Shown here piece after piece: positions 13,401 through 24,432 of a DNA stretch of 64,000 nucleotides; position 1 is the stretch's first letter; each line of letters opens with the position of its first letter. Below the pieces are notes generated by a model. The model saw only the letters and a program-made list of their open reading frames with translations. It did no database searches and was not told where the DNA came from. A program made the position numbers and the translations under genes. The stretch is from Gelatoporia subvermispora B (taxonomy: Eukaryota; Basidiomycota; Agaricomycetes; Polyporales; Gelatoporiaceae), in assembly GCA_000320605.2 (NCBI GenBank), contig KB445807.1, forward strand, positions 617,321 to 681,320. Reading direction: 5' to 3'.

Positions 13401-13487
13401 GTCGTCGACCTGTTGGGGGAGCGTGTATTCTGCAAGGACGTGGCCAGTGCCATGGGCTTGGCTGAGCAGGCTATGCGCGAGCGGTAG
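10419..13487 (+). CDS. SulP-family sulfate permease with STAS domain
   Basis: Membrane sulfate (anion) transporter related to yeast Sul1/Sul2. The start is chosen at MSSQVGRGT, with a Ser/Thr-rich cytosolic N-terminus. An intron of about 268 nt (10646-10913), unusually long for this window, follows NVPPR. The next exon reads RKSTWARVKYYVPSTAWIP. The SulP signature GGDVLAGITVACMLIPQSVSYA (about 11075-11140) marks the first helices. Later helices include FSFLLGIFRLGFLD-type residues (11490-11530), then IGFLDSIVAAKQ (12165) and SFVPGTLPAYGSITRSRMN (12275-12330). The C-terminal STAS domain spans about 12830-13480, with LIFHLADVDTIDASAVQIF across an intron at 13185-13230. The stop is TAG at 13485-13487. 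At least ten short introns are present. Likely control by sulfur starvation is family knowledge; no operator was recognised. Confidence 0.88.
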
Positions 13488-14052
13488 AGCCGTAGAGCCG
13501 TAGAGCCGAGAGGCCTGACGGCGCCGCTGCGCCGCCCAATCCGTTTGATCGGTCCCACCACTTCACGACTCTTGACGATTGATAGATGCGAGCTACACAT
13601 GCGCTATGATCTCATCTCTACCACCCAGTATACCGTATGTCGATGATAATTGCAATTGAGGGTGATATAGTGTGCTCTGTCCTTACGTTTCCGACGATCC
13701 CGCTGATATAGGAATACGGAACCTAGGGAACAACCATCGGGCGCGGTTTTGGGAATATTAACATCGAATTCCGTAGAAAGCATTCCGTTTCCTGAATGAC
13801 TGAAACGCCTCGATGTTATGTTGCCCATGCATTGGGACAGCGGTGTACACTCATTTCCACAAGGCTACTCGGATACTCCTGTTCCATGTTGACTCTTGAA
13901 TGATGTAGGATTAATGTACATAGGGCGCCCAGATCTCGGGAGAGGCTGTATGTATGCCTGATGCTGATGGGCGTCTATGTTCCAAATGGGCGCCAAATTC
14001 TGCGCGAGACTTGCTCTGTTCCTGCTCAGGTCTACCATCACTGTCGATTCTA
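13488..14052. other. Intergenic region between SulP and LYR genes
   Basis: 565 bases with short unsupported frames only. Just after the permease stop a short run gtagagccgtagagccg gives a small direct repeat (13485-13507). It probably holds the 3' region of the permease and the promoter of the next gene. Confidence 0.4.
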
Positions 14053-14699
14053 ATGTCGGTAAGATATGTACCTGCTGCCAGATTGCAGCGCATTCATCCG
14101 TCAAGTCCATTGCCACCTGCCTTTACAAGCCTGTATAGAATGTTCCTCCGCGCGACGTCTGCCTCCGTGTTGTACCACCGACCCGCGGTACGGCGACTAC
14201 GGAGATTGTGGAGACCGACATTTGAGGGTGCAGTGCGAGTTATACGCGAATTGGAGGTTTCAGAGCTTCCTGAGACAGAACATAAACAATTGCAAGATTG
14301 GTATTCTGTCTGGGAACAGCGAAGTGAGCAAAACACATTCTTCCGGAGCTTTGCGGTGGTATCTGACGGGGCGATGCAGTCGACAACACGCTGTCGCTGC
14401 TGTGCACATCCGCGGAGTCGCGTGGGCTTCCGCATAATCTGACGAAAAACCTGCAACAGCTACTTTATCATCACGACGCTTACCAGACATCCAGGGCCGG
14501 TCTTCCACGCACAAGCTGGAATCCTCAGCTTTCTCCGGATTCCTCGGAATATAAGCCTCTGTCTGGTGCAAAAGCAGAAGCATATATGAAGCAACGTCAA
14601 TTTCGTGAACGTGCCTGGGGTGCTCTTGGCGAGGCTATCCTCATGGCTGAAGGAAGGCAAGGCATATCACTTGGAAGGCTCAGGCGCAGGCGCAAATGA
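14053..14699 (+). CDS. LYR-motif (Complex1_LYR-like) mitochondrial protein
   Basis: Two exons, 14053-14323 and 14380-14699, separated by a 56-nt GTGAGC...GATGCAG intron, give 196 codons with phase kept. The N-terminus MSVRYVPAARLQRIH is basic and lacks acidic residues, as in mitochondrial proteins. The tripeptide LYR at residues 27-29 sits in TSLYRMFLRAT, and is followed by basic residues RRLRRLWRPTF, the pattern of LYR proteins. The second exon has SAESRGLPHNLTKNL and ends in the basic tail GRLRRRRK before TGA at 14697. LYR proteins bind acyl carrier protein and assist assembly of respiratory complexes, Fe-S proteins or mitoribosomes; which client applies here cannot be told. The splice-consistent frame and motif make a real gene likely. 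Confidence 0.72.
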
Positions 14700-15420
14700 G
14701 AGTCGTGACACTGCCTGTGGACGAAGCGGCAAGTCTTGTCCTCCGCCGCGCCAGTGGAAAGCTCATCAAACCGCTAATCAGGTCTGTTGCATGGTACAAT
14801 CGTGAAATGCCGCAGGGCAACCGGTACATCTCGGTTCATGTCGTGCGTGGAAGAATCCCGCGAATGCTATGATATCATGCAGATAACTGCATGAGGGAAT
14901 CGGTACGGGCTCGAAGCTCTGGAAGCATCTGTCCTCCCGTGGGGAAAGTAAACATCGGGATCAAGGCCTCGGCGTGACCGGCTGTCTTTGCGGTCGCCAA
15001 ATATGGCATGCATGTGCCACCAGCTGCTGGGGTAGCCGCCCTGTCCAACGGAAACAGCGAGCATCCTGCGCAACTATCAATCACGACGAATCAAAGGAGG
15101 AGCGGCTTCCGAGTGTCAATATGACGCGACGTGCGAGCCATCACGTGCATGCGGTATCAGAGTTGTAGTACGGTGGATCCCAGGTACAAAGCAGCGAGGA
15201 GGGCTGGTCCATGCATCAGTCGCTTTGTGGTTACAGCCAAGAAGCAAAGCTCGATGTTGATACCATCCTGCAACTGGCCACAACTCGGGCTGCCACAACT
15301 CTCCTGAGGCACGGTATAGAGCACTTTCCGGTTGCGACTTCTGTCCATCATCTGTCAACATCACTTCGGAGCTGTGCAAGTTATCGAAGTACCACTTCTA
15401 AAGACCACCGAGCAACAGCG
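14700..15420. other. Intergenic region, no gene seen
   Basis: About 720 bases between the LYR gene and the pyrimidine-rich promoter of the next gene. Short frames on both strands have no domain and no splice-supported partner. Confidence 0.4.
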
Positions 15421-15515
15421 CCTCTTCCTCGCCCCCCTTTCATTCTCTTTCACCTTCACCTTCTTTTATTATATTCCTTTCTTTATATTACCCCCTCTTT
15501 CGTCTTCTACCCGCA
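15421..15515 (+). promoter_or_regulatory. Pyrimidine-rich promoter/5' leader tract
   Basis: Almost entirely C and T (cctcttcctcgcccccc, then ttctctttcaccttcacc and repeated ctttcttt runs), ending directly at the ATG at 15516. CT-rich tracts just before the transcription start or start codon are common in strongly expressed fungal genes. This supports the start chosen for the downstream gene. Confidence 0.55.
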
Positions 15516-17033
15516 ATGGCTCCCGCTGCTCACCGCCGTCGCTTCGAGAATTCGCTAGACTTGACCGCTGCGCGGCCCGAATTCGGCGTGGAACTTATTG
15601 CGCCGTCTGGCACGGATAATGCCTGGAGCATCGACTCACCAACACTTGGCTGGATCATAGATGCCCCCTCGCTTTCTCCAGTTGCAGGCCCTTCCTCATC
15701 CTCTGCATGTACGCGCGGCTCAAGTTCCCTCCGCGCGTCATCCACGATGGCTGCCATGCGCGTCCCGTCGATTCCCACCACACCCGCACATGTCAAGAAG
15801 ACGCGGCGGCGTGCGCTCATAAGCGGCGTTCACCTCGTTCTACCGCGGACGCCGCTTCCACCGCCTACACCCGGAGGTGGCCCTCACACTGCCCTCACGT
15901 TTACTGCAGAGTGGGATGCGTCGCAGCACGAGTTCTTCTTCACTCCGCTCTGCGAGAGTGCGCCGAAGAGTTCGTGCTCGCCTGGGCCCTCTGCTACGAC
16001 AAGCACGACCGCGATCATGACAAGCCCTGTCCCCTTTGACGTAGACGAAGCAGATTATTTTGAGGACCCTCGCCGCAGCTTGAGCCCTGCAGTCCCCCGC
16101 TCTGCACCGATCACCAAGCGCTTCAAGGCGCTCAGTCCATGCTCTGCACGACCAATCCCACGTTCCGCGTCGCCCAGTTCTGGCTCGGTCTCATCGTCGT
16201 CGAGCAAGTCCAGCAACACTTCCCATGAGCCATCATCTCCTTCCTCCCCTCCCACAACCGCACCTACCTCCTTCGTCGACGATCTTGAGAAGTCAAAGGC
16301 CTACGGCACATTATTCACGTCCCAGATGTCTGCTTCCCTTCTCGTTGCAGACATGCGTCGGACTATTGGCGACAACTTGGAGGATGCTTTCGACGCCTCG
16401 TGTTTGGACGGAGTAGACGAAGACGTGCTCAGCAGTCCATGGCTTGCCTTCCACAAGCAATGCTACGAGACAACATTCGAGCACTGCGGGACGAGCCCGA
16501 CGACACAAGCTGCGGTGCTGCAGGACATCGACATTACTGTGGCCTGTAGCCAACTGCCTGAGTGGCTAGACAAGCCATTGCCAGACGCGCCAATCGATCC
16601 GATAGATGACGACACTATAGAGGTGCGTCTCATGTTCCCCCGCAACCGCGGCTTGTCTGACATCAGTCCTTCATTCCCAGGTCGACCGGGGAGCCGTGCG
16701 CTCGTTCTTCCTCGCAGAAGCCGACCCTGTACCCCTGCGCAAGCGCCACATGCTGCTGTTCCGGCTTCCTGTGGGGAAATTGTTCGCTCGGTAGAGACAG
16801 TGAACTCCTCATCACGATGGCAGCGGTGGTTGGCATGGCCGCACGCAGCCATCAACGAAGCATCACGTACTCTTCAGTTGGACATCCATGCTCAAGGACT
16901 TTTCTCTAAGTTATCATCACACGTAAACATTTCTTGGGGCATTTTCGTTCGCTCGCGCTTGTCTCGCTCACATCACTTGTTGTACAGTACGCCTAGTGGC
17001 TTCTCGCACATCGTTTACATTGCTGGCTCATAG
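15516..17033 (+). CDS. Hypothetical Ser/Pro-rich protein
   Basis: One open frame of 505 codons beginning MAPAAHRRRFENSLDL directly after a CT-rich leader. The N-terminal 60 residues are mixed. Residues about 95-120 contain a basic-aromatic stretch (KKTRRRALISGVHLVLPR) followed by TPLPPPTPGGG. Residues 180-260 are Ser-rich with runs SSGSVSSSSSKSSNTS, probably disordered. A more ordered acidic segment DLEKSKAYGTLFTSQM to ECGTSPT lies at about 265-340. The C-terminal third includes EVRLMFPRNRGLSDI. The last 60 residues change in composition, so an intron may remove the end near 16800-17030. I do not recognise the family. It is probably a regulatory or structural protein of lineage-restricted type. 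No signal peptide or membrane helix is seen. Confidence 0.6.
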   Translation: MAPAAHRRRFENSLDLTAARPEFGVELIAPSGTDNAWSIDSPTLGWIIDAPSLSPVAGPSSSSACTRGSSSLRASSTMAAMRVPSIPTTPAHVKKTRRRALISGVHLVLPRTPLPPPTPGGGPHTALTFTAEWDASQHEFFFTPLCESAPKSSCSPGPSATTSTTAIMTSPVPFDVDEADYFEDPRRSLSPAVPRSAPITKRFKALSPCSARPIPRSASPSSGSVSSSSSKSSNTSHEPSSPSSPPTTAPTSFVDDLEKSKAYGTLFTSQMSASLLVADMRRTIGDNLEDAFDASCLDGVDEDVLSSPWLAFHKQCYETTFEHCGTSPTTQAAVLQDIDITVACSQLPEWLDKPLPDAPIDPIDDDTIEVRLMFPRNRGLSDISPSFPGRPGSRALVLPRRSRPCTPAQAPHAAVPASCGEIVRSVETVNSSSRWQRWLAWPHAAINEASRTLQLDIHAQGLFSKLSSHVNISWGIFVRSRLSRSHHLLYSTPSGFSHIVYIAGS

Positions 17034-17352
17034 CAATGACTTCGCTCTTAACGAGCCCATTTATGACTCTCTTGTCTGATGTCTGAGATCATCGAGACTG
17101 CGGTTCATCGCGGATCTTTGTTCCAGAATAACTCATCGCCTCTTGATAAATTCCGGCGCTCTTCATCTCGCGTAAATGTTGCTGCTGCAAGGGAAAGTAT
17201 GTTGAATCGTTCAGGTCTAAAGCAGACAGAAGTCTTTCCGGCTCCTGCAGTCCACAGCAAAGTATATTATCGTGTTAGGACATGCCAAAAGGTAGGTCTC
17301 ATGCGGAACAAGGTCGTCGTGAATCAGTCAAAATCAGATAGAATCACATCTG

Positions 17353-18000
17353 TTATAGTTGAGACCACTCTTCAGTTACTCCTGGGAAAGCATGGAAGAC
17401 ATGCAGATAGGAAGATCTATTGGAAGCATCGTTCGACATCAAATTATAGAGGGGGACATCTTGGAAGCCCAGCGAGATTGGCCAAGGCTTGATAATTGGA
17501 CTTGGAGCCTTGCAAATTCGGAAACACCTTGGAATAAGACCCGATAACAGACAGATAGTCCAGCCCGTAATGAAGATGGAAAAGTCAAAATCTAATCGAG
17601 TGTAGAATGCTACGTACACGCCCCCGTATCGAGACAACATGCTTTTCTGAAAGAACCAGGGCGCCAGAGCAAACATGAATATATATTGCGCGCCCATCCA
17701 CAAAATACACGATGTGATCAACGGTCCGAGACGATACCATATGCATATAGCCCCGCGGGCTTCAAGCAAGAATAACTGAGACGATGATGAGAGACGGTCG
17801 TAGAGAGGAGGGATTGAGCAGCATTGTCGGACGATGATCGTACAATCGAGGAAGCATACAGTCGGAGAGTTCAACACGTGTGTGGCACACTCGTACACAG
17901 CTACGCAGACACTGTGTGTCAGCCCCGGCTCAGCTCTAATAAACAGGAATTTGCACTTACCAGAAGCCATATAACCGCCCACCAGCACTCGTACATTCAC
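17353..18000 (-). CDS. Possible hypothetical membrane protein (weak call)
   Basis: A 215-codon minus-strand frame with two hydrophobic stretches (SCILWMGAQYIFMFALAPWFF and FSIFITGWTICLLSGLIP). Good donor strings (gtaagtgc after MASG, gtacgtag after RYGGV) suggest that the real transcript, if any, is spliced differently. It ends close to the start of the 18019-19497 gene's 3' end on the same strand. I recognise no family, and it may be a remnant or a chance frame. Confidence 0.25.
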   Translation of the reverse strand: MNVRVLVGGYMASGKCKFLFIRAEPGLTHSVCVAVYECATHVLNSPTVCFLDCTIIVRQCCSIPPLYDRLSSSSQLFLLEARGAICIWYRLGPLITSCILWMGAQYIFMFALAPWFFQKSMLSRYGGVYVAFYTRLDFDFSIFITGWTICLLSGLIPRCFRICKAPSPIIKPWPISLGFQDVPLYNLMSNDASNRSSYLHVFHAFPGVTEEWSQL

Positions 18001-18018
18001 TTCAGCTTCCTTCTCTTC

Positions 18019-19497
18019 TCACCGCACCCGTCCCACGTACGGCCCGTACGCAGTTGCAGGCGCACCCCACGCGGCCGTCGGCTGGACGTACACCGGCGCC
18101 GCATACTGCGGGTACGCGTACGCATACGGGTAGTACACTGGGACGACCGCGGGCCCGTGCGAGACGAGCGGATTCGTGGGCAGGAGCGCGCTCGCCTGGC
18201 TCAGCTGCGAGCTCACGCTACTCGCCGCGCGCTTGTGGCCACGCCCCGACCGTGAGGCTGCAGGGGCAGGCGCCGGCGCGGGGGCGATCCACCCCTCGTC
18301 GTTGGCGGCGGATGTGGACGTCACGCTCGTGATCCAGCCGTCGATCTCCGTCAGTAGCACCGACTTGCGCTCTGCCTCCTGCGCCGCGGCCTCTGCTGCC
18401 TCTGTGTCCTCGGGGAGCGTCGACGACCGGCGCGGCTCGCCCCTCTTCCCGCGTGGACGGGATGACTTGCGCAGGCGGTCCACGAGCTCGCGCGTCTTGG
18501 AAGTGTGCCGCGGCCGTGGAGCTGCGAGGAACGCCGGGAGGCGCCCGGAGGAGGGTCGTGAGTTGGAGTTGGACGACGCGGGCGGCGGGGGTGGTGAGAC
18601 GATGTAGAACCCGTGCTCGTCCTTCGTCAGCGGCGGCGGGAGCGAGCGAGCGTTACCGCGCGGGGCCGGAGAGTCAGAGAGCGGCGGATTCAGCGTCGGG
18701 AAGGTGAATTCTTGCGGTGGCGACGCCTTGCGCGAGCTCGATCCGTTCGCCGGGGATGACGAGCTCGATGCCGATAGAGGGGGCGATGCGCCCATCGCGG
18801 GTGGTTGTGCCCCCGGTGTGAAGCTGAGCGCGGAGGCGTTGAGTGGCTTTGACGGGAGAGGCGCGAAGACGCCGTGCGTGGCATCGGCGTCGTCGTTGTG
18901 CACTGCGTGGGCGTACGACTTCTTCGACACCTTGGGCGTGGCAGGGAGGGGATCAGACTCGACAGACAGCTCCGAGTCTGTCAGATCCAGCTCGGGAGAG
19001 GTTGGTGTGCTGGTGTGCGATGCAGATGATGCGGCGGCGAGGCGGTTCAGGGCGTCCGATCCAAAGAGCTCCCGTACCTGGTGGTCCCACTTCTCCTTCC
19101 CCAGGGTCCTGCTCTCCTCCTGCTTGTCGTCGATGAACAAAGGGGCCCTCACTTTGGCTGGGAATAGCGGCTCCTCAAGATCGACCAGCGAACGGATGCA
19201 TACATCCAGCTCGTACTGCCTGATCACTTCCTCTGCTGCTTGGACTCCCGCAAGTTCGCTGTTCAACTCGATTTCCTGCACATGCGCCTCCGGAATCTCC
19301 AATCGCACCCATCGTCTTGTCCGGTGCAGTAGATCATGATAATGCGGCGGCCGTGGATGCGACGTCGGGCTCTCTTCCCGCTCTTTGGACTTGCTCTGCG
19401 TTCGTGGCGGCCAAGTCCATGAGATAGAGCGAAACGATGTCCTCCACCAGTCGTGAGAGACGATAAGCCAGTCTGTTTCAATGTCGACGGCCGCCAT
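18019..19497 (-). CDS. Hypothetical disordered protein with Tyr/Pro-rich C-terminus
   Basis: A single 492-codon frame, start ATG at 19497 (MAAVDIETDWLIVSHDWWRT). The first 150 residues look ordered (TRRWVRLEIPEAHVQEIELN, then EEVIRQYELDVCIRSLVDLE). Residues about 155-430 are Ser/Pro/Ala-rich, with PPPPPASSNSNSRPSSGR and a basic KTRELVDRLRKSSRPRGKRG segment. The C-terminus is a low-complexity PVYYPYAYAYPQYAAPVYVQ block followed by Gly/Ala/Tyr residues, resembling prion-like or RNA-granule tails. The DNA is markedly GC-rich here compared with flanks. No known domain was recognised. The long intact frame on one strand and typical codon use support a real gene. Confidence 0.65.
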   Translation of the reverse strand: MAAVDIETDWLIVSHDWWRTSFRSISWTWPPRTQSKSKEREESPTSHPRPPHYHDLLHRTRRWVRLEIPEAHVQEIELNSELAGVQAAEEVIRQYELDVCIRSLVDLEEPLFPAKVRAPLFIDDKQEESRTLGKEKWDHQVRELFGSDALNRLAAASSASHTSTPTSPELDLTDSELSVESDPLPATPKVSKKSYAHAVHNDDADATHGVFAPLPSKPLNASALSFTPGAQPPAMGASPPLSASSSSSPANGSSSRKASPPQEFTFPTLNPPLSDSPAPRGNARSLPPPLTKDEHGFYIVSPPPPPASSNSNSRPSSGRLPAFLAAPRPRHTSKTRELVDRLRKSSRPRGKRGEPRRSSTLPEDTEAAEAAAQEAERKSVLLTEIDGWITSVTSTSAANDEGWIAPAPAPAPAASRSGRGHKRAASSVSSQLSQASALLPTNPLVSHGPAVVPVYYPYAYAYPQYAAPVYVQPTAAWGAPATAYGPYVGRVR

Positions 19498-19902
19498 AGA
19501 GGTTGTTACAAGAAAGACGAGTCAGGGGTTCCACTCCTGTGGAGACCAGTTGTGGCAACTCGTCAGCACAAAGGAGAGGACGGTTATCGTGTTCAATCGC
19601 ACATGCGCCGGTTGGAAATGCGATTTCGCAGGGTGAAAGAGGTTCGAGAAGACGGCGTGCAAGGCGTCGTGGACGTTCGTGGTCAAGATCAATTCGCGGC
19701 GTGGCAACCGCCCAGCCACACTTTCAGGCTGCCCATTGTTCACTCACAGCTTTGATTTTACAACAGATTACTAGTCGACATACAGCAAATGGGATATCTA
19801 CGTATACATGTCGTACAGGTGACCTATACCAGTCAGTCATTCGTCCCGACTCCCCCTCGCGCGGCGGCATATCCGATTGAGGTGATTACTCACGGCGCCA
19901 GG
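19498..19902. other. Intergenic region, no gene seen
   Basis: About 400 bases between two minus-strand genes; it should contain the promoter of the 18.0-19.5 kb gene. No distinct motif was recognised. Confidence 0.4.
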
Positions 19903-20615
19903 CTACTTTGCCGGAGGATCCTCGAGGCGGCAAGGCGAATCTCGTGGCAGCGCAGAGGCAGCGCTCGGAGCTCCGAGCAGAGTACCCAGAATAGCCGATG
20001 AATTTGAAGACTCGAGCGAACTGTTTCCGGCGGTTGCGTCCTCGGTGGCGGCCTCATCGTCGTCTAGCTGCATAGCGGCAAGCAAACTGACCTCGTCCGA
20101 CTTGGACTGTCGATACTTGTGGCACAGCTTCCTGAAGTCGTCGTCCGGATTGCCAGGGGCCGAGCGCAGGTGGTCCACCAAGAGATTTGTGAACTGATAG
20201 GTCATGCACAAGTTTGAACGGATGTCAATTGTCAATCCTGGGACATCAAACATTGCGTCCATGACGTACCGGAGATACGGGCGGCTCTTCGATGTATAGG
20301 CTGTGAACAATGTCTCTCTTCTTGGCTGGAGCTGGCCGGCGGATCCTCGATGGGGAATTTGTCGGAGAGACGGTTGTCTGTACCTCCTCTTCGTCGGAGG
20401 TTGATACATCACCAAATGCGGTGAGTATATGCTCGTCGTTCCGAGCGATCTTTGCGGCAGCGTCCGGTGTTTCTTCCGTGGTCGGCGAGTCGAGCCACGA
20501 TCGTCTGACTCGCGTGGTATGGGAGGTTAGTGATATTCTCTTGAGAGCAAACACATATCAATAATCGCACAGCTATGAGGAGCGATACGTAATCACTCAC
20601 TCGGGATATGGACAT
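19903..20615 (-). CDS. Hypothetical small acidic fungal protein, three exons
   Basis: Splicing read from the sequence gives exons 20601-20615, 20384-20539 and 19903-20331, with introns of 61 and 52 nt, both GT-AG and both phase 0, for 199 residues. The product starts MSISRRISLTSHTTRVRRSW, then LDSPTTEETPDAAAKIARND. The third exon carries a helical core (RPYLRYVMDAMFDVPGLTID and NLCMTYQFTNLLVDHLRSAP), followed by an acidic LDDDEAATED stretch and a Ser/Ala-rich tail. I do not recognise the family. The exact phase agreement at both junctions argues that this is a real gene rather than two overlapping chance frames. Confidence 0.6.
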
Positions 20616-23238
20616 CGTTATGATGGAGTGGGATGAGACGTATTTGGACAAGGAGTCGAAAGCAGGTGCCGAATAAATACTTCCTTCAAGGCCGGCTGTG
20701 GCCCTCTGTGGCCCATCAATTGAGATAGCCGGCCTAGTGGTGCTTTGGCCTGTATTCCACATCCTAGAATGATGCCACAATGCTTGTTGAAACCTTCGAG
20801 GAAACTCAAGCCCTAAGACTTCGTGTTAGAGAATGGACTGGTTCTGGCGCCACTGGTTCTGTTTCAGCCATGTATGTTCTTTTCATCCTGGCTGCACTTC
20901 AAATGATTTCAAACGCGAATTTGTGAACGAGTAGCCCAGCCACATTGACGAGGTCGTAGACGGTAGCCGAGATGATCACCATGAATGTTTTGTGAAGTTG
21001 TGCAGGCGCCCGCTACGCGCTATCTGAATCATGTGATCTGAGCCTCTTCTCACGTGACTCTGCGGGCTCCAGGGAAGCTTTGCGAGTGGCTTGCGACCAT
21101 GAGTGTGCACTGTGCAGCAATGTGTTGTCCCTCTCATTATCCCTGGAAAACAAATTCACGATATGTTCTCTAGATCTGAGGTAGTTGTTATGGCACCCCT
21201 CAGAATCCGATCTCAGGCAGCGCATTTCCTTCAGCTGTCCAGGGACTCTCTGTCACGGATTCATGCAGTCGGCTGTCTTTGGAGAAACCTTGCTGTGCGT
21301 TTTCAAATTTCACTTGCATGGCGTTGAAGTTTAGATTTAATGTGGCTTTGATGAAAGGGCTTCTATGGGAGGTAGAGCAGGGCATGCGCAGCGTCCCCTG
21401 AGCCTAGTTTTGTATTCAGTTAGTCCACTTTGCTGCTGCACGTCTCTCGAGACCCCTCGGGATTTCCGTTATGTTACCATCGCCTCACGGCACTCGAGAT
21501 TCACTTGGTATCCTGACTCGTGACGACTTGCACACATTCGAGAACGCCTCGCAAGTCGTCCAGGAACCCTGGCCTAGCTACTCTAACCCGTTCGGGACCT
21601 CTGGGGACGTCATCGTCTCCAGGCCTCAATGATGATTTGACTAGATAGGTTGAACGCTGTCCCAGAACCGGACGACCTCGGTGTTCATGACGACTCAACT
21701 TCCTATGTTCTAATGCGATGATCTGACAATCCATGGGAGCTTACAACCACCCAGGAGCTGAGCCCCGCGGACATCTGCCTTCATATCGAGATTCGTCACT
21801 GCAGTTTGTTGTATCCGAAGTGCGAAGATATGCTCTCGCTTGGTGAGCCGCGCGTCTTAGACATCTCGGAAGGGCTTTGCATCCGACTCCCTTAAATCTA
21901 CCTATAGCCTTACCAGACTATGACACTGCACCATCGTCGACTTCATGTTGTCGCCCCCGGCCTGTTGCGCCATATGGCCATGGGACATGCCTGTATATCC
22001 TGCGCTTGGGGAGATTCACTTCAAAGCTACACAGGACTCAGAACCCGAAGGAAACCATTCGGGCGCGAGTTTCAGGAGTAGTCCGGAAAGGAGCTTCAGG
22101 GCTGTTACCGCAATAGTCAAACATTCTGGCGAACATCGGTATGGCGTCGAAAGTTCCTCGCAATGCTTGCAGCGTCCGACGCGCACGCCATCTACTCACC
22201 ATCGCCATCTCGAATCGAGAGCCTCAATGCTATCGTGGATCGCGAAACACTTTACCGCGTATTCCATCTGATCCCGCGGCTGCATGCTCTGCAATCGCTA
22301 CCCATCCCTCCGCTCCTACTATCGTTCTTCTGCTGACCGTGTCTGCGCTTCTTTGACTCTGCATTAACCTGATGCTACATCAACTTAATATATTCATGTG
22401 GGAGGAATGTCTCGGTTTGACGACATTTGGTCAGCACGAACGCCCAATACAAGTCTACGATTTGCACCCAAACGCGCCATATTCCCGCCAAAACGGGAGA
22501 TCCAGCGCCATTCGTACCCAACGCGCGGCGAGGGCGGATCAACTCATGGAACTACGAGATAGCGATATTATAGATATTCGCCATGTCATGTATGACCCAG
22601 AGACATAGAGCGACTCATAATTCATGACGCCATTGCGGCGGTAGATGAGGATCGCAGGCCAAGGCCACGTCGGACGCGACACATCCAACACTGCTTTGAT
22701 ACCGGACATCTTGACCAGATCGCAGTGTCCCGCCTTCCTCCTCCAGCGCGCTACGCGCGAGGCCATCCAGTTCCTTATCTCCGCAACCACCATCGCCGCA
22801 TATGTTGTCATCGCCTTTGCCGTGGACGTCCTATATCGGGCCCGGGGCGAGCCACAGAGCAGGTTAACAGTTCTCATTCCTGGGTGACGGAGCGCCTGCA
22901 GTATATCTCGCTGAAATTCAGCGCCTGTCAACATATGGTGCGACGTGGGGACTCGTATATCTTGTTAGACACTGTGATTAGACATGATACGTGTATACTT
23001 TAAGCTACAGCACTAGCTTCACACGCGACAAAGTGTGCGGGGGCGTGGGTGGATAAATGGTGGGAGGGATAAGATGATTAGGACGATATTTGGAATAGTG
23101 CGGTAGAGGCCGAGCAGATCGAAAGAATACAAGAGGATGTAGATGGAGGAGCCGTCGACGACCGGGTCAGTAATGAGACATACAACAAATGTGATCTAAT
23201 GTACGGAGAACGAAGGGGGATCATATACGATTCAAAAA
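20616..23238. other. Long intergenic region with possible gene remnants
   Basis: About 2.6 kb without a gene I can support. Two stretches look faintly coding. On plus, 22645-22887 has a hydrophobic helix (IQFLISATTIAAYVVIAFAV). On minus, about 23025-23190 reads ITDPVVDGSSIYILLYSFDL and continues hydrophobic. They lie in opposite directions and do not assemble into one protein. The rest shows short frames only. Confidence 0.35.
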
Positions 23239-24432
23239 TCATGACCCTGTGAAGGCCGATCGGAACCCCGCGAACGCGCGGAGGACGCCACTGCGCACAT
23301 GGTGCTCGCTTCTGCGGCGGGTCGGGAACGAACCCACCCCGTCTGCGGCCCCTGGTCTTTGCATCACGGGCAAGCAGCAGAGAACACCTTGTGCCCCGAG
23401 AGTCGTCTTCTCAATTTCTATCGCGGGAGGGGCCGAGGGCAACTACATAGCATGTAATCAGCAAGCGGGAGATTCAAAATCAGGCAGATACATACAAACG
23501 AGACGTGCAGGGCCTCGTTCTCGGGGTGATGCGACCATAAGGGCTCGTCGACGTCGACGTGATGCAGGGTGCATACGGTTCGTTTCGGACGGCGAGGAGA
23601 CGCAGCGTTCGCCTGCGCCGCGATCATGGGCTTCAGCTCGGGATCGAGGACGGAATCGCAGTCGGATTCGGATTCGGAGTCGGAGGTCTCCACAGATTCC
23701 ACATGATGGCGCAGCGTCTCCAAGGACTTAGCATCGCTACATGTAGAGGCCCCAGGAGAGCATGGACCGCCAATATCCCCGTGAATGGCTTGCGAATAGC
23801 ATAACTCCGCGAAGGCCTCGTGAGGGGTCTGGATCAACTGCTCATCAAGAGCGGCGAGGCCTGAGAAGTCAATCGCGACATCGATATGGTCCCGCAGGCG
23901 AATACTGAAGCGGCTTCTGCGCGAGTCTTCGTGTGGCTGAAGCGAGCAAGGGCATGTGTCTGGCCACGGGCAGGAGTACGAGAACGGCGCAGCGCACGGG
24001 AGTGCGATGTCGGTGACTTCAGGGGGATATGGAAGTGATAGCAGAGTACAGCGCGGGTCGTGGTCGTGCAGCGTCGCATCATCAGCGTCAACGTCGTCGC
24101 GGGCGTCATCCTCAGGCTCTGCAACGCCAGCGTCGTCTTCGTCGTCGAGCCACCCGGAGCAGCCCTGCGCTGCAGCCGCAGCCCGTGCCTGGCTCTCGTG
24201 CATGCTCCAGCGCATGGCCGTGGCGTATCCCAGCGCCGTCAGATCGGGAACGATGGGCATGTCGGGGGGCGGGGTGGGCGAGTAGGGCGGGGCAGCTTCG
24301 TCGGCACAGACCCAGTCTGGGATCAGCTGAATTGGGGGGAAGAAAATGGGTACGCTGCATTATAACTGGAATCTCGAATGGATGGAATACCTCTTCGGAA
24401 AGCGCAGAAGGAAGGCGCGGTACCATCGTCAT
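23239..24432 (-). CDS. Hypothetical protein, three exons
   Basis: Exons 24391-24432, 23496-24326 and 23239-23442 join through introns of 64 and 53 nt (GTATTC...TTCAG and GTATGT...TGTAG), all phase 0, giving 358 residues. It begins MTMVPRLPSALSEE, then LIPDWVCADEAAPPYSPTPP. The middle contains an Ala-rich helix, an acidic DDEDDAGVAEPEDDARDDVD run, several cysteines (SYSCPWPDTCPCS), an amphipathic segment IDFSGLAALDEQLI, and a Ser/Glu/Asp patch TSDSESESDCDS. The last exon starts LPSAPPAIEIEKTTLGAQG. The pattern of acidic and Pro-rich segments would fit a regulatory protein, but no domain is recognised. Confidence 0.6.

Noticed and set aside
20246..20415. Two overlapping minus-strand genes near 20.3 kb
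   Set aside because: A 52-nt phase-0 intron joins the two frames into one protein.
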